A stretch of DNA of 64,000 nt from Nitrosomonas communis (GCF_001007935.1 NZ_CP011451.1:3844001-3908000), one strand, 5' to 3'; positions 26,598 to 37,211 are shown, counted from the first letter of the stretch. Made by a program: numbers and translations. The notes: generated by a model from the letters alone, not told the origin.

Positions 26598-27506
26598 TCA
26601 CCCTGCTTTCTTCGGGATTTGCGCCACCCATTCGCGCGGCGCCAGCGGAAAGGGAGGCTGCAATCGTTCCCGACTATCATAATAAGCCTGTGCGACTCGA
26701 CGCGCCAGATTGCGAATGCGCGCGATATAGGCGGCACGTTCGGTGACCGAGATGGCTCCTCGGGCATCCAATAAATTAAAGCTATGCGCCGCTTTCAGGA
26801 CTTGTTCATAGGCAGGCAGTGGTAATTGTTGTTCCATTAAATCATTCGCTTGTTCTTCATATTTACCGAAAGCGACAAAGAGAAATTCAGTGTCGCTGCA
26901 TTCAAAATTATAAGTCGATTGCTCAACTTCATTTTGATGATACACATCACCGTAGCTCAACCCTTGAGTCCAAGTTAAATCAAACACATTCTCCACCCCT
27001 TGCAGATACATAGCCAGCCGCTCGAGCCCATAAGTAATCTCACCGGTAATCGGCCTGCAATTGATCCCACCGACTTGCTGAAAATAAGTAAACTGTGTGA
27101 CTTCCATGCCATTCAACCACACTTCCCAGCCAAGCCCCCAAGCCCCCAGCGTTGGGTTTTCCCAATCATCTTCCACTAATCTGACATCATTCAGTTTCAA
27201 ATCCAAACCCAATGTCTGCAGCGAACCCAAATATAAATCCAGAATATTTTGCGGAGCAGGCTTTAGCACAACCTGATATTGATAATAATGCTGCAAACGA
27301 TTCGGGTTATTACCGTAACGACCGTCCTTTGGACGGCGCGATGGTTGCACATACGCCGCACGCCACGGCTCTGGTCCCAGCGCACGCAGAAAGGTAGCGG
27401 TATGGCTTGTGCCTGCGCCAACTTCCATGTCATAAGGCTGTAACAGCGCACAACCTTGTTTGCTCCAATAATGCTGGAGCGTCAGAATCATATCCTGAAA
27501 TTTCAT
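26598..27506 (-). CDS. glyQ: Glycyl-tRNA synthetase alpha subunit
   Basis: 302 residues from ATG 27506 ([14 protein letters not shown]), the conserved family start; an upstream ATG at 27554 would add 16 residues. Class II synthetase core carrying the glycine and ATP site, with motif [20 protein letters not shown] and [20 protein letters not shown]. It forms the alpha2beta2 enzyme with GlyS, encoded immediately downstream. The gene begins about 50 bp after lnt, in the same orientation. Confidence 0.95.
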   Translation of the reverse strand: MKFQDMILTLQHYWSKQGCALLQPYDMEVGAGTSHTATFLRALGPEPWRAAYVQPSRRPKDGRYGNNPNRLQHYYQYQVVLKPAPQNILDLYLGSLQTLGLDLKLNDVRLVEDDWENPTLGAWGLGWEVWLNGMEVTQFTYFQQVGGINCRPITGEITYGLERLAMYLQGVENVFDLTWTQGLSYGDVYHQNEVEQSTYNFECSDTEFLFVAFGKYEEQANDLMEQQLPLPAYEQVLKAAHSFNLLDARGAISVTERAAYIARIRNLARRVAQAYYDSRERLQPPFPLAPREWVAQIPKKAG

Positions 27507-27559
27507 GATAGGTACGTAAGCGTTAGCTTGGAACGGTATTGTTGATGACGGCAAGTATT

Positions 27560-29062
27560 TTACAGGGTTTTACGTTTCCTATAAAAAAAGACTGATAGCC
27601 AACCAGTGGTCAACAATAATATTGCCAGCCCTAATACCAGACTATTGCCCAAGCGTACATACGGGGTAGCACCCGAATAACCTTGCGCTATCCCATGTAA
27701 ACCTGCGGTAGTAAACATTTCCAATTGCTGCACGAGGTTGCCGCGTTGATCAATGATGGCGGTTACCCCGGTATTGGTGGCACGCAACATGTAGCGTCCT
27801 GTTTCCAAGGCACGCATCTGTGAAATTTGCAAGTGCTGCCAAGGGCCGATAGAACGCCCAAACCAGGCATCGTTGCTCACATTGACCAGCAATGAGGCCT
27901 CGGGTAGCTGCATGATGATTTCTTCTCCGAACACATCTTCATAGCAGATATTGATGGCCACGTTTTGTCCAGCCAGATACAAAGGTTGCTGATCAAGTGA
28001 GCCGCGGGAGAAATCGGACAAAGGCATATTCAGCACTTTGATAATCCAGCCAAATACGAGCTTTAACGGGATATATTCGCCAAATGGCACGAGATGATGT
28101 TTTCGATAACGTTGTTCAGGCGATACACCCAGACTGAACATCGTATTGTAGTATTCATTCCTATCCGATGAGACCGCTTCAGCCATACCGATCAGTACAT
28201 CCCCTTCATTTGCCCTTGCATGCGCAGCAAGCTCAGACAAGTAATCAAACGGCACATCTTCATGAAACAGCGGAATGGATATTTCTGGCGTTACTATGAG
28301 CTGACTGTTACTTTCCTGGATAAGCTTGGCGTAAGTATCCATGGTCGTGATAACGTGATCCTCTCGCCATTTTAAATCCTGCGGAATATTTCCCTGTAAT
28401 AGACTCACTGTCACGGCATCACCCTCAGGTCTGGTCCACTCGATTCCCTGCAATCCCAGGCCGATGACCCAGACCCCACCCAGAAAAAATAAGCATCGCC
28501 ATGAACGCCTTTGCTCAAACCAGGAGGATAGCCAGCCAGCACTCAGAACCAGAAGAAGTGAAATCCCATACACCCCCACTACTGGCGCAAAACCTATGAG
28601 CGGGCTGGATGGCGCCTGCGAATACCCAACCGCTAACCAGGGAAAACCGGTAAATAAGGTACCACGCAACCATTCTGATAATATCCATAGCGAGGCAATC
28701 ATCCATGGCCAAATAGCTGGCGCAGCCGTGCGCAATCTTACCGAAATCCACCCTGTTAACGCAGGGAATAATGAGAGATAAGCACAAAGCAGGATCAAAG
28801 CCAATACAGCCAGCGGCATCGGCATATTACCAAAATCATGCAGGCTGACATAAATCCAGGTTACCCCTGTACCAAACATCCCCATGCCAAAAGAAAAACC
28901 CAGTATTGCGGCAGTTAAAGGCGTGATATTGTGACGCCAGAAATAGATCAGTAATGCCAGGGTAACTAAAGGGATCGGAAAAAAATAAAACGGTGCAAAC
29001 CCCAGAACAGTCAGCGCACCCGACAGAAAAGAGAGGATGATTTTTAAATTAATTTGATTCAA
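27560..29062 (-). CDS. lnt: Apolipoprotein N-acyltransferase
   Basis: 500-residue inner-membrane enzyme that adds the third acyl chain to lipoproteins such as the Lpp-like protein in this window. About six N-terminal membrane helices (to residue ~205) precede a periplasmic nitrilase-type domain. Its catalytic triad is recognisable as Glu in TPEISIP, Lys in [13 protein letters not shown] and Cys in [14 protein letters not shown] final membrane helix lies near 475-492. The frame begins with TTG at 29062; no ATG lies nearby, so TTG is the likely start. First gene of the glyQS-gmhB-plsC cluster. Confidence 0.92.
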   Translation of the reverse strand: MNQINLKIILSFLSGALTVLGFAPFYFFPIPLVTLALLIYFWRHNITPLTAAILGFSFGMGMFGTGVTWIYVSLHDFGNMPMPLAVLALILLCAYLSLFPALTGWISVRLRTAAPAIWPWMIASLWILSEWLRGTLFTGFPWLAVGYSQAPSSPLIGFAPVVGVYGISLLLVLSAGWLSSWFEQRRSWRCLFFLGGVWVIGLGLQGIEWTRPEGDAVTVSLLQGNIPQDLKWREDHVITTMDTYAKLIQESNSQLIVTPEISIPLFHEDVPFDYLSELAAHARANEGDVLIGMAEAVSSDRNEYYNTMFSLGVSPEQRYRKHHLVPFGEYIPLKLVFGWIIKVLNMPLSDFSRGSLDQQPLYLAGQNVAINICYEDVFGEEIIMQLPEASLLVNVSNDAWFGRSIGPWQHLQISQMRALETGRYMLRATNTGVTAIIDQRGNLVQQLEMFTTAGLHGIAQGYSGATPYVRLGNSLVLGLAILLLTTGWLSVFFYRKRKTL

Positions 29063-29120
29063 TCCGGCCCACTCAGCAAAAAAATCTCAAATAGTTTTGA
29101 GCAATAAGGAAATAAAATAA

Positions 29121-29300
29121 AGGCCCCTCTAAAAATTCATATTTGCGAGCATCCGCTTCGCAGATTGCCTGCTTACACCGTCTCGTCACCATGCTTCGTT
29201 GTTCACAAAGAATGCTTCCTTACCTATTAGCTATAGGCTGCGTCAACATTTTTTGTTCTCGCCTCATCTTGTTTAGAACTCTGAATTTTTAGAGGCCTCA
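29121..29300 (+). mobile_element. MITE2, long version (180 bp)
   Basis: Ends AGGCCCCTCTAAAAATTC (29121-29138) and GAATTTTTAGAGGCCTCA (29283-29300) are 18-bp imperfect inverted repeats. ATAA is present on both sides (29117-29120 and 29301-29304), a plausible 4-bp target duplication. Subterminal bases (ATGAGGCG, minus strand) match the IS5 element at 1226-2557. No coding capacity. Confidence 0.85.
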
Positions 29301-29308
29301 ATAAGAAA

Positions 29309-29677
29309 CTACAATTTGGCTAGTTCCATGATCAGCTTGAATGGCAGGTAAAGCAAGGCCAGCACAATGAATATATAAGCTACAAACACAACAGGCTGTT
29401 GCTTTATACTATCCCACATTGTTTTATGCTTACCTTCACTTTTAAGTCGTGCGTATTCTTCCCTCACCCGTATGGAACGTGCTTGCTGATAAGCATCAAA
29501 TAATGCTTTTGCTTCCCGGAATTGATCATCATTCTTCACCCAGAGGGCAGGCATGGAAACACCCCAATTGCCTGCTGAGGTTTCATAGTAATCAATATGA
29601 TGGTTGGCCAGTAATTCACGCACTTCTTCGGCTTCATCATCTGGCACGTTTCGTAGTTTAAACAATATCTTTGCCAT
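29309..29677 (-). CDS. DUF6164-type small membrane protein
   Basis: 122 residues. An N-terminal soluble domain (KILFKLRNVPDDEAEEVREL... YYETSAGNWGVSMPALWV) is followed by a helical region and a C-terminal membrane helix (about 96-115). The pattern matches the uncharacterised DUF6164 family. The first part resembles a putative signal-transducing DUF2007-like fold. No operon partner: MITE2 separates it from lnt and the next gene is divergent. Confidence 0.75.
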   Translation of the reverse strand: MAKILFKLRNVPDDEAEEVRELLANHHIDYYETSAGNWGVSMPALWVKNDDQFREAKALFDAYQQARSIRVREEYARLKSEGKHKTMWDSIKQQPVVFVAYIFIVLALLYLPFKLIMELAKL

Positions 29678-29799
29678 TATTCAATATTGATCATTGTAAT
29701 ACCATATGTCATCAATCCAATTATGTGATGCTATGATTATGCTTTTTTTGCGTCAAGCTCAAAACAACTATGAACAGTTTAGCAAGATAAGCTTAGTTG

Positions 29800-30636
29800 A
29801 TGAAAAAGTCTATTTTAATTACTGGTTGCTCCAGCGGCATTGGCTATTGCGTCGCCCATGCACTGCACAAACGAGGCTATCGCGTATTCGCCACAGCGCG
29901 AAGGCAGGAAAGCGTCGAGAGGCTGTTAGCTGAAGGACTGGAAAGTCTTCGATTAGATTTAAATGAGCCAGATTCGATTCAGCAAGCATTCGAAGAAATC
30001 ATGCACCGCACTCATGGTCAATTGTATGCCCTGTTCAATAATGGCGCTTATGGTTTACCGGGAGCAGTTGAAGATTTGAGTCGTGAGGCCTTACGCGCAC
30101 AATTCGAAACCAATGTTTTCGGCTGGCTAGAGCTGACCAATCTTGTGCTGCCCATCATGCGCAAGCAAGGTTATGGCCGAATTATCCAGAATAGTTCCGT
30201 GCTGGGTTTTGCAGCCATGCCATTTCGCGGCGCCTATAATGCTTCCAAATATGCCATCGAAGGATTAAGCGACACGCTTCGCCTTGAATTGATGGGTACT
30301 CAAATCTTTGTCAGCCTGATCGAACCGGGCCCGATTGCTACTCAATTTAGGGCCAACGCGCTTAAGGCTTTACAAAAATATATCGATATCGACCATAGCA
30401 TCCATGGTGAAAAATACCATGCGGTATTGGAGCGATTAAACAAACAAGGGCCAGCCGTTCCTTTTACACTGCCGCCGGAGGCTGTCCTCAAAAAAGTCAT
30501 TCATGCCCTTGAGGCGCACAATCCTCAAGCGCGCTATTACGTTACGTTCCCTACCTATTTATTTGGCTTCCTCAAACGCTTCCTGAGCATTCGTTTGTTG
30601 GATAAATTACTTGCTAAGGCTGGAAATAATAATTAA
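29800..30636 (+). CDS. Short-chain dehydrogenase/reductase
   Basis: 278 residues from ATG 29800. Classical SDR: NAD(P) motif TGCSSGIG (residues 8-15), Arg-rich loop ATARRQES suggesting NADP preference, NNGAYG, catalytic Ser in NSSVLG and YNASK (Tyr/Lys). The C-terminal extension and PFTLPPEAVLKKVIHALE are like those of the YbbO/17-beta-HSD-like SDRs, which reduce acyl or retinol-like aldehydes. Substrate unknown. Stands alone, divergent from DUF6164. Confidence 0.85.
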   Translation: MKKSILITGCSSGIGYCVAHALHKRGYRVFATARRQESVERLLAEGLESLRLDLNEPDSIQQAFEEIMHRTHGQLYALFNNGAYGLPGAVEDLSREALRAQFETNVFGWLELTNLVLPIMRKQGYGRIIQNSSVLGFAAMPFRGAYNASKYAIEGLSDTLRLELMGTQIFVSLIEPGPIATQFRANALKALQKYIDIDHSIHGEKYHAVLERLNKQGPAVPFTLPPEAVLKKVIHALEAHNPQARYYVTFPTYLFGFLKRFLSIRLLDKLLAKAGNNN

Positions 30637-30813
30637 TAAACGAGCTAAACTATACAAAAAACTATACAAAAAAGACACCCCACCAGCTTAGTAGCGGGAT
30701 GTAAAAGCTTCGTCACAAAATCACTTACTCAGTCGCACTGATCTTGCTAGAAACTAGAAGAGAAATACTATCTATCTAATTCAAAATACAACTATGAATT
30801 ACAACTATATTGG

Positions 30814-30833
30814 AGATATTCTTCAGAATATCT
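30814..30833. other. Small hairpin between convergent genes
   Basis: AGATATTC-TTCA-GAATATCT, an 8-bp perfect stem. No T-run follows on either strand, so terminator function is uncertain. The rest of 30637-30889 shows nothing recognisable. Confidence 0.4.
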
Positions 30834-30889
30834 AACAATGATTCCTCTTTCCCTCCTCTATAATTTTTTCACTACCTGGGTTCAAATTA

Positions 30890-31801
30890 TTAAAAACCGA
30901 TTCCAAGGTAACCACCAGCAGTTAAGCCGCTAATATTAACGCCATCAAATTTACCAAAAACCTCATGATAACGTGCATCAACGCCGAGATAAAAATTCTT
31001 CCATATGCGATAATCTGCACCAGCACCAAACATTATTCCAGGATTTGCCACGTAAGTGACAGACTCAGTTGCAGGGCTCACCACATGCATTGAGAGTCCT
31101 GCAGGAATAATCCAAGGTCTAAAGTTGCTGCCTTCCATGAATTTAATTTTCGGTGCTGCTGACAACGTAAATTGACTGATTGTCACACTCCGTGGATTAA
31201 AGGCTCCTCCTGCTAATTGAGATGGAGCATTGGCCAGCGCATTACCCTGCGAATGACCAAATCTTTTATATTCAAACATCAATTCAGCAAAGATCTCTGT
31301 GTTTGGTAAAAAGCCCCACACATCTTTTGTTAAACTAAAATCAAAACCTGCACCCACATACCAGCCATCATTCCCTCCTGCATCTTGCGCGCCTATTGGC
31401 ACAACATTACTTTGCAGGGACGCACCATTACGTTCCTGCAAGTTATGCGCATAGCCACCACGAAAAAACAGCCGGTGTGAGATATTATGGTGTTTATGTT
31501 CAAACTCTTCTAGCTCTACTACTTTTTCTTCCACTTTTTTGATTTCCTGATCTTCCAGGACAATCTCTTCTTTTACTTTCTTAATCTCCTGTTCATCTTG
31601 AGCAGCCTTGCTTTTCACTTGATTGAGCTCATCCCGAATAGCCTTTAACTGACTTTCTAATTGCTTGATCTGCTGTTCCAAAGCTCCAGTTGATGTTCTA
31701 TCGTGAGCGAGCGCTTGGGTGGAACCCGTTGTTGCTAGCGCAATAATGAATGAACTAACAGCTAAACTTGTGACTCCTGTTTTGTGACGGAATTGCTTCA
31801 T
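30890..31801 (-). CDS. Outer-membrane beta-barrel protein with coiled-coil stalk
   Basis: 303 residues. Signal peptide (1-32, ending ALA), a long heptad coiled coil (about 40-105, EQQIKQLESQLKAIRDEL and repeats of QEIKKVxEE), then a porin-like domain of alternating beta strands (RLFFRGGYAHNLQ onward) ending in the outer-membrane signature Phe (GGYLGIGF). The layout suggests a trimer or periplasmic stalk anchoring to peptidoglycan, but this is inference. AAAGGAG lies six to seven bases before the ATG. Confidence 0.75.
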   Translation of the reverse strand: MKQFRHKTGVTSLAVSSFIIALATTGSTQALAHDRTSTGALEQQIKQLESQLKAIRDELNQVKSKAAQDEQEIKKVKEEIVLEDQEIKKVEEKVVELEEFEHKHHNISHRLFFRGGYAHNLQERNGASLQSNVVPIGAQDAGGNDGWYVGAGFDFSLTKDVWGFLPNTEIFAELMFEYKRFGHSQGNALANAPSQLAGGAFNPRSVTISQFTLSAAPKIKFMEGSNFRPWIIPAGLSMHVVSPATESVTYVANPGIMFGAGADYRIWKNFYLGVDARYHEVFGKFDGVNISGLTAGGYLGIGF

Positions 31802-31928
31802 TCGTTCTCCTTTATTTTGTATTTATTAATGCAAACTAAGGATTAAAATTAATAAAATACTAAGAAAATATTACTCTATAAACCTTGATCTAAATCAAAG
31901 TGCAGATATTTCATCACAAAATAAACTT

Positions 31929-32630
31929 ATGATCCATTGGTTAACACCTAATCCAGAATATTTTCCACCGCTAGAAATGGCACTTGATGAACCCAATGGT
32001 TTACTTGCCGCTGGCGGCGACTTATCACCGAAGCGCCTGCTGACAGCCTATCGTTGTGGCATCTTCCCATGGTTCAACCAGGGAGAGCCCGTCCTGTGGT
32101 GGAGTCCAAATCCGCGTATGGTATTATTTCCCGATGAGCTTAAAATTTCCCGCTCGCTTCGTAAAACCATGAAGAAGCATCATTACGAAATTCGATGCGA
32201 TAGCGCTTTTACCCAGGTGATGCAAGCCTGTGCAGCTCCACGCATGGAACAGGAAGGGACATGGATACACCCGGAAATGATCTCAGCATATACTGAGCTG
32301 CATCAAATGGGCATGGCCCACTCAGTGGAAACTTGGATCGAAGGAAAATTGGCAGGAGGATTGTATGGTATTGCTCTAGGGAAAATGTTCTTTGGTGAAT
32401 CGATGTTCTCCCATGTTACTGACGCTTCCAAAATTGCCTTTGTGTACCTGATAAAACAATTGGAACATTGGAACTTTGGCATGATTGATTGTCAGATGAA
32501 AACGAGGCATCTTGCTTCATTAGGTGCTAGAGAAATTCCTCGCATTGAATTTGTTCGAATATTAAATAATCTACTCACCACTCCAGAAAGAATTGGGAAA
32601 TGGCACTTTGATTATGTCTATCCAGAATGA
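31929..32630 (+). CDS. aat: Leucyl/phenylalanyl-tRNA-protein transferase
   Basis: 233 residues. Transfers Leu or Phe from tRNA to N-terminal Arg/Lys of proteins, creating an N-degron for ClpS/ClpAP. Typical blocks: [51 protein letters not shown] and [17 protein letters not shown]. The next gene, bpt, makes the companion transferase and overlaps this one by 17 bp, a common betaproteobacterial pair. Confidence 0.95.
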   Translation: MIHWLTPNPEYFPPLEMALDEPNGLLAAGGDLSPKRLLTAYRCGIFPWFNQGEPVLWWSPNPRMVLFPDELKISRSLRKTMKKHHYEIRCDSAFTQVMQACAAPRMEQEGTWIHPEMISAYTELHQMGMAHSVETWIEGKLAGGLYGIALGKMFFGESMFSHVTDASKIAFVYLIKQLEHWNFGMIDCQMKTRHLASLGAREIPRIEFVRILNNLLTTPERIGKWHFDYVYPE

Positions 32631-33357
32631 TGCGATCTTGCCAGTGATGAAATTGCATACCACTGAGCCTTATCCATGCAGCTATTTACCTGGCAAGCTT
32701 GCCCGTTCAGAACTTGCGCTATCTGATGACTTGATCGATACAGCGGCCTATGCGCAACTGATCAAACTTGGTTTCCGCCGCAGTGGTAATTTTGTTTACC
32801 GCCCAAGCTGTGAGCAGTGTGAGGCTTGCGTTCCGGTACGTATCATTGTCGATCAGTTTTCATCTACCCGGACGCAACGCAGAGCTTGGAAGCGACATCA
32901 GCATTTGGTCGCCACCCAACATAAATTGCATTACCATCCTGATCATTACCGTCTCTACCGCCGCTATCAAGTCAAACGTCATACTTCCGGTGGCATGGAT
33001 TATGATAGCCGTGATCAATATTGCAATTTTTTGCTGCAAAGCAACGTCGATTCCAAGCTGGTTACCTTCCATGAAAATAATCAATTACGCATGATCAGTA
33101 TTATTGATCAGTTACCAGATGGCTTTTCTTCAGTGTATACTTTTTTCGATCCCGATATTCTCAATGCAAGTTTTGGTACTTTTAATATTTTGTGGCAGAT
33201 AGAACAATGCCGCATGAAGAATCTGCCATTTCTTTATCTGGGTTATTGGATTGGTGAAACCCGAAAAATGAGTTATAAAACTAATTTCCAGCCTTTACAA
33301 AAATTATTCGACGGACAATGGCAAGCCTTCAGCAATTCTTCCCAAAAATTCGTTTAA
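32614..33357 (+). CDS. bpt: Aspartate/glutamate leucyltransferase (ATE1-like)
   Basis: 247 residues from ATG 32614 ([10 protein letters not shown]); an ATG at 32593 is further inside aat. Bacterial Bpt adds Leu to proteins with N-terminal Asp or Glu. The Cys-rich N-terminal block [12 protein letters not shown], the [18 protein letters not shown] region and YLGYWI near the C-terminus identify the family. Translationally coupled to aat. pyrD starts 48 bp downstream. Confidence 0.93.
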   Translation: MSIQNDAILPVMKLHTTEPYPCSYLPGKLARSELALSDDLIDTAAYAQLIKLGFRRSGNFVYRPSCEQCEACVPVRIIVDQFSSTRTQRRAWKRHQHLVATQHKLHYHPDHYRLYRRYQVKRHTSGGMDYDSRDQYCNFLLQSNVDSKLVTFHENNQLRMISIIDQLPDGFSSVYTFFDPDILNASFGTFNILWQIEQCRMKNLPFLYLGYWIGETRKMSYKTNFQPLQKLFDGQWQAFSNSSQKFV

Positions 33358-33405
33358 ATTGTTCTACTTTAATCCAATCCGTTTTACAGGGTAAAATAAG
33401 TTTCA

Positions 33406-34431
33406 ATGCGCTATCACTTTTTTCGCCCACTGCTATTTACGCTTGCTCCCGAAACAGCGCACACCGTTTCTCTCACTGCATTAAAGTGCGCGCAAAACCT
33501 GGGATTGCTGCGAACTCACTCATTTGCCTGTAAGCCACGCAGGATAATGGGTTTAGATTTTCCCAATCCTGTTGGCCTTGCAGCCGGGTTAGACAAAAAT
33601 GGCGCTTACATTGATGCGCTTGCAAAGCAGGGATTTGGCTTTATCGAAGTAGGTACGGTCACACCTCGTCCTCAGACGGGCAATCCGCGGCCGCGCTTGT
33701 TCCGCCTCCCTCAAGCACAGGCCATTATCAATCGCATGGGTTTTAATAACGACGGTATTGATCGCTTGATCGAGAATATCAAACGTTCCAATTTCCAGGG
33801 CATACTGGGCGTAAATATTGGCAAGAATTTTGATACACCTGTAGATAAGGCAGTAGAAGATTATTTGATTTGTTTACAAAAGGTTTATCGTTATGCCAGC
33901 TATGTAACTATCAATATTTCTTCACCCAATACCCGCAATTTGAGACAATTACAAAATTCTGCCGAGCTTGAGCGCTTATTGCATCTCTTGAAAAGAGAGC
34001 AAACAAAACTTAGCGATCAACAGGGAAAATATACCCCGTTAGTCATCAAGATCGCGCCCGATCTGGAATCATCACAACTGGAGTCGATTGCTCAGTTATT
34101 GATAAAATACCAAATTGATGGCGTGATTGCTACTAACACCACGATTTCACGTCAGAATCTAGCACATTTACCGCTTTCCAATGAAACAGGTGGTTTAAGT
34201 GGCGCCCCCCTCAAATCACTCAGCACCCAAGTGATCAGAAAGTTATATGCCTTGCTACAAGGAACCATACCCATTATTGGTGTCGGCGGCATCCTGTCTG
34301 CTGAAGATGCAAAAGAAAAAATAGAAGCGGGAGCGAATCTGATCCAAATTTATACTGGTTTGATTTATCATGGTCCTGATTTGATACGCCAATCTGTTGA
34401 AGCCCTTTGCACTCCCTACCATGATGACTGA
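33406..34431 (+). CDS. pyrD: Dihydroorotate dehydrogenase (quinone), class 2
   Basis: 341 residues. Membrane-associated flavoenzyme of pyrimidine synthesis, donating electrons to quinone. The N-terminal helical extension (1-40, [14 protein letters not shown]) is the class 2 membrane anchor. Catalytic Ser lies in [11 protein letters not shown]-site blocks are [27 protein letters not shown] and [11 protein letters not shown]. It follows the bpt gene and overlaps rsxB by 11 bp. Confidence 0.95.
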   Translation: MRYHFFRPLLFTLAPETAHTVSLTALKCAQNLGLLRTHSFACKPRRIMGLDFPNPVGLAAGLDKNGAYIDALAKQGFGFIEVGTVTPRPQTGNPRPRLFRLPQAQAIINRMGFNNDGIDRLIENIKRSNFQGILGVNIGKNFDTPVDKAVEDYLICLQKVYRYASYVTINISSPNTRNLRQLQNSAELERLLHLLKREQTKLSDQQGKYTPLVIKIAPDLESSQLESIAQLLIKYQIDGVIATNTTISRQNLAHLPLSNETGGLSGAPLKSLSTQVIRKLYALLQGTIPIIGVGGILSAEDAKEKIEAGANLIQIYTGLIYHGPDLIRQSVEALCTPYHDD

Positions 34432-35086
34432 TAAACGCAAATTAATAGAACAAATCGATGCCGTTCTGCCGCAAACACAATGTGGTCAATGCGGCTTTTC
34501 AGGTTGTCTACCTTATGCTACGGCTATTGTAGAAGGCCATGCTGATATCAATCAATGCCCACCTGGAGAGTTAGAAGGTATCCGAAAGCTTGCTGCCTTA
34601 ATGGGAGTAGCTTTCAAACCTCTCAATACAGCACACGGTGTACCCAAACCTAAATCGGCAGCTTTTATCAATGAAGAACAATGTATTGGCTGCACGTTCT
34701 GTATACAAGCTTGTCCTGTCGATGCGATTGTAGGTGCCGCCAAACAGGTCCATACGGTGATCACAGAAGAATGTACCGGCTGTGAGCGATGCGTGACTCC
34801 TTGCCCGGTAGACTGTATTAGCATGATTCCTGTTATTCCCTATCCTGAAAACCAGGCTCAGGAAATGAAGCAGCGAGCTGCTGATCGGGCACGGCAACGT
34901 CATCAATTTAGATTACAAAGACTTGAACGTGACAAACAAATACAAACTGAGAAATTTGCACAAAAATCATTGGCAGCAAAAGAATCTCAATCCGCACCAG
35001 AAAATGCCAATCTGAAAAAGGTTGCCATTCAAGCCGCATTAGCACGCGCACTTGCACATCGGGCCGAGACAATTGATCAAAAATAA
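34421..35086 (+). CDS. rsxB: RnfB/RsxB-like iron-sulfur protein
   Basis: 221 residues from ATG 34421 (MMTDKRKL), overlapping the pyrD stop; ATG 34424 is equally possible. N-terminal [4Fe-4S] motif CGQCGFSGC, then two ferredoxin clusters ([15 protein letters not shown] and [15 protein letters not shown]) and a charged C-terminal tail. The membrane helix of true RnfB is missing and no rnfA, C, D, G or E lies nearby, so this orphan may serve another partner. The next gene encodes the Fe-S enzyme Nth, 12 bp downstream; the pairing is conserved in betaproteobacteria. Confidence 0.88.
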   Translation: MMTDKRKLIEQIDAVLPQTQCGQCGFSGCLPYATAIVEGHADINQCPPGELEGIRKLAALMGVAFKPLNTAHGVPKPKSAAFINEEQCIGCTFCIQACPVDAIVGAAKQVHTVITEECTGCERCVTPCPVDCISMIPVIPYPENQAQEMKQRAADRARQRHQFRLQRLERDKQIQTEKFAQKSLAAKESQSAPENANLKKVAIQAALARALAHRAETIDQK

Positions 35087-35098
35087 CCACCCCAAACC

Positions 35099-35761
35099 AT
35101 GAATGCCGCCAAACGCCAAAAAATTTTCACGCGCTTTAAAGCGGCCAACCCTCACCCTACTACCGAGCTTGAATACACTACACCATTCGAGCTACTTATC
35201 GCGGTCATCCTGTCGGCACAGGCCACAGATAAGAGTGTCAATCTAGCAACAAGAAAACTTTTTCCATTGGCTAACACTCCCGAGAAAATGATAGCACTGA
35301 GTGAAGCTGGATTAATGAGTTTAATTAAAAGCATTGGCTTATATAAAACAAAAGCAAAAAATATCCTCGCAACGTGTCAATTACTCATCCAACATCATCA
35401 TAGTCAAGTACCGAGAACGCGAGTTGAGCTTGAGAAGCTACCGGGCGTGGGGCGCAAGACTGCCAATGTTATTTTAAATACTGCTTTTGGAGAACCTACC
35501 ATCGCAGTTGATACCCATATTTTCCGTGTTGCCAATCGAACGGGAATTGCTCCTGGCAAGAATGTGCGTGTGGTTGAGGATAAACTCATCAAATGCGTAC
35601 CCATTGAATTTCGCCATGATGCACATCACTGGCTGATTCTCCATGGTCGATATGTGTGCATGGCAAGAAAACCCGCATGTAGCTGCTGCCTTATCAATGA
35701 TTTGTGTGAGTACGAACATAAAAACCTAGACAATAACCCTGTTGTTGCAATGAATTCCTAG
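35099..35761 (+). CDS. nth: Endonuclease III
   Basis: 220 residues. DNA glycosylase/AP lyase removing oxidised pyrimidines. Helix-hairpin-helix LPGVGRKTANVIL carries the catalytic Lys; the conserved Asp is in VDTHIFRVANR. The [4Fe-4S] cluster is formed by C-x6-C-x2-C-x5-C in CMARKPACSCCLINDLC. The stop TAG is followed immediately by the ATG of the next gene. Confidence 0.95.
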   Translation: MNAAKRQKIFTRFKAANPHPTTELEYTTPFELLIAVILSAQATDKSVNLATRKLFPLANTPEKMIALSEAGLMSLIKSIGLYKTKAKNILATCQLLIQHHHSQVPRTRVELEKLPGVGRKTANVILNTAFGEPTIAVDTHIFRVANRTGIAPGKNVRVVEDKLIKCVPIEFRHDAHHWLILHGRYVCMARKPACSCCLINDLCEYEHKNLDNNPVVAMNS

Positions 35762-36193
35762 ATGTTTAATCCCACGAGAGAACAAGTCCGTCAGCTATTC
35801 TTTGAAACATGGCGTAAATTTCGCCAGAAAGAAGTCTTATCTGGTATAGAAACGATTGCACTAGAAGTCATCTTGTTGCATCCTGAATATCACGATATGC
35901 TTGATGATAGCGAGCGTTATCACGATAAAAACTATTTTCCAGAGATGGGGGAAACCAATCCCTTTCTTCATATGAGTATGCATGTTGCTATTAAAGAGCA
36001 GCTTTCTATTGATCAACCCATTGGGATTCGCAAGAAATTTGAACTTTTGCTAAAGAAAACCGGGAATGAGCACGATGCAACTCATCTGATCATTGAATGT
36101 CTTGCTGAAATGCTTTGGCAGGCGCAGCGCGATCAAACGCCACCGGATGCTCAGATTTACTTTGATTGTCTGGATAAATGGATACCTAAGTAA
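35762..36193 (+). CDS. DUF1841 family protein
   Basis: 143 residues, cytoplasmic, mostly helical. Family blocks are MFNPTREQVRQLFFETWRK and NPFLHMSMHVAIKEQLSIDQP. Function unknown; almost always encoded next to nth in betaproteobacteria. It begins with no gap after nth. Its TAA stop shares its last base with the first base of MITE1 copy G. Confidence 0.88.
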   Translation: MFNPTREQVRQLFFETWRKFRQKEVLSGIETIALEVILLHPEYHDMLDDSERYHDKNYFPEMGETNPFLHMSMHVAIKEQLSIDQPIGIRKKFELLLKKTGNEHDATHLIIECLAEMLWQAQRDQTPPDAQIYFDCLDKWIPK

Positions 36194-36294
36194 TTCTATT
36201 ACTGAATCAAAAATGGCGCTAAGGCGAGCCACAGGCAATATCAATAATACGGCAGAGTGAAACCGACCAAGTCAGTTTTGATTTAAAATGAAAT
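36193..36294 (+). repeat. MITE1 copy G
   Basis: 102-bp copy (ATTCTATTACTGAATCAAAA at the left end, GTCAGTTTTGATTTAAAATG at the right). It abuts the DUF1841 stop codon. Confidence 0.9.
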
Positions 36295-36303
36295 GAGATC
36301 AAT

Positions 36304-36341
36304 AAAAAACGGAATGTATAAAATCATACACTCCGTTTTTT
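36304..36341. terminator. Bidirectional terminator
   Basis: AAAAAACGGAaTGTAT-aaaatc-ATACAcTCCGTTTTTT hairpin between the convergent DUF1841 and cytochrome genes, with T-runs on both strands. Confidence 0.85.
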
Positions 36342-36401
36342 GTTATATTTCTTTTTGAATAAGCAAGGCATGACTTCCCTGCTCATCCACAGAACAAATT
36401 A

Positions 36402-36725
36402 TTACTTCACATATAAGCCAGATTGGCTGGAATAATAAAAAGCCAGATTTTCAATATCTTCTTCACTCAACGGCGCAGCCATTCCAGCCATGATAGGATC
36501 TTTACGCTCACCAGTTTTATAGTCTTTTAAGGCTTTCTCAAGATAAGTTCTGGGTTGACCACCAATTTTAGGGAAATTTGGAGCAGGACTGTTGCCATCA
36601 GCTCCATGACAGGAAGCACATACCTCTGCAGCTTTTTTCTTGCCAGCCTCGATATCAGCTGCAATACCGTACCCGGAAAAGAGTAATACCACACCGCTCA
36701 CTGCGGCTACAACAAAATTATTCAT
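36402..36725 (-). CDS. Class I cytochrome c (c553/c4 half type)
   Basis: 107 residues. Signal peptide ends near GIAA. Haem motif CASCHG, axial Met probably in PIMAGMAAPLS. Single-domain periplasmic electron carrier. Downstream of and similar to the cytochrome at 36753-37079 (shared blocks such as YLEKALKDYKTGERK and LSEEDIENLAFYY), so the two arose by duplication and are probably co-transcribed. Confidence 0.9.
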   Translation of the reverse strand: MNNFVVAAVSGVVLLFSGYGIAADIEAGKKKAAEVCASCHGADGNSPAPNFPKIGGQPRTYLEKALKDYKTGERKDPIMAGMAAPLSEEDIENLAFYYSSQSGLYVK

Positions 36726-36752
36726 GTTCTGATCCTTGCTTAAACGGAAAAA

Positions 36753-37079
36753 TTATTTACTAGCATAATAAGCAGCCAAATCTTCAATATCTTGATCGGA
36801 AAGGGTAGCTGCAATTCCACTCATCTGAGGATGCTTACGTTCTCCTGATTTATAATCCTTAAGTACTTTAGCTAAGTAGGCCTCATGTTGCCCACCCAAC
36901 TTTGGAACATGATAAACAACAGGATAAGATGTGCGATAACCCTCTATTCCATGGCAACCTATACACATGGAAATTTTGGCTTTGGCTGCTTCAGCATTAC
37001 CGGCTGCCTGTACTACACCAGAAAATGCCAGAGACATGCCAGTAGCAAGTAATAATTTAACAGCTGCTGACTTTTTCAC
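36753..37079 (-). CDS. Class I cytochrome c (paralogue, first of tandem)
   Basis: 108 residues. Signal peptide ends near VQA. Haem motif CIGCHG; axial Met in HPQMSGIAATLS. Related to the next gene 27 bp downstream. The pair resembles the two halves of di-haem cytochrome c4 encoded separately. They may feed the terminal oxidase encoded further right, but this is not shown by the sequence. Confidence 0.9.
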   Translation of the reverse strand: MKKSAAVKLLLATGMSLAFSGVVQAAGNAEAAKAKISMCIGCHGIEGYRTSYPVVYHVPKLGGQHEAYLAKVLKDYKSGERKHPQMSGIAATLSDQDIEDLAAYYASK

Positions 37080-37211
37080 TTTGCGTGTTCTCCTCTCAAA
37101 AATGTAGACTTTAAACGATGAGTCATGTTAAGTCAATGAATATAATAGTGATCTCCCTGTTGTGTATAGGGAAATTATGTGTGTTTTTTTTCCAAATAAC
37201 CTCCTCCAATT

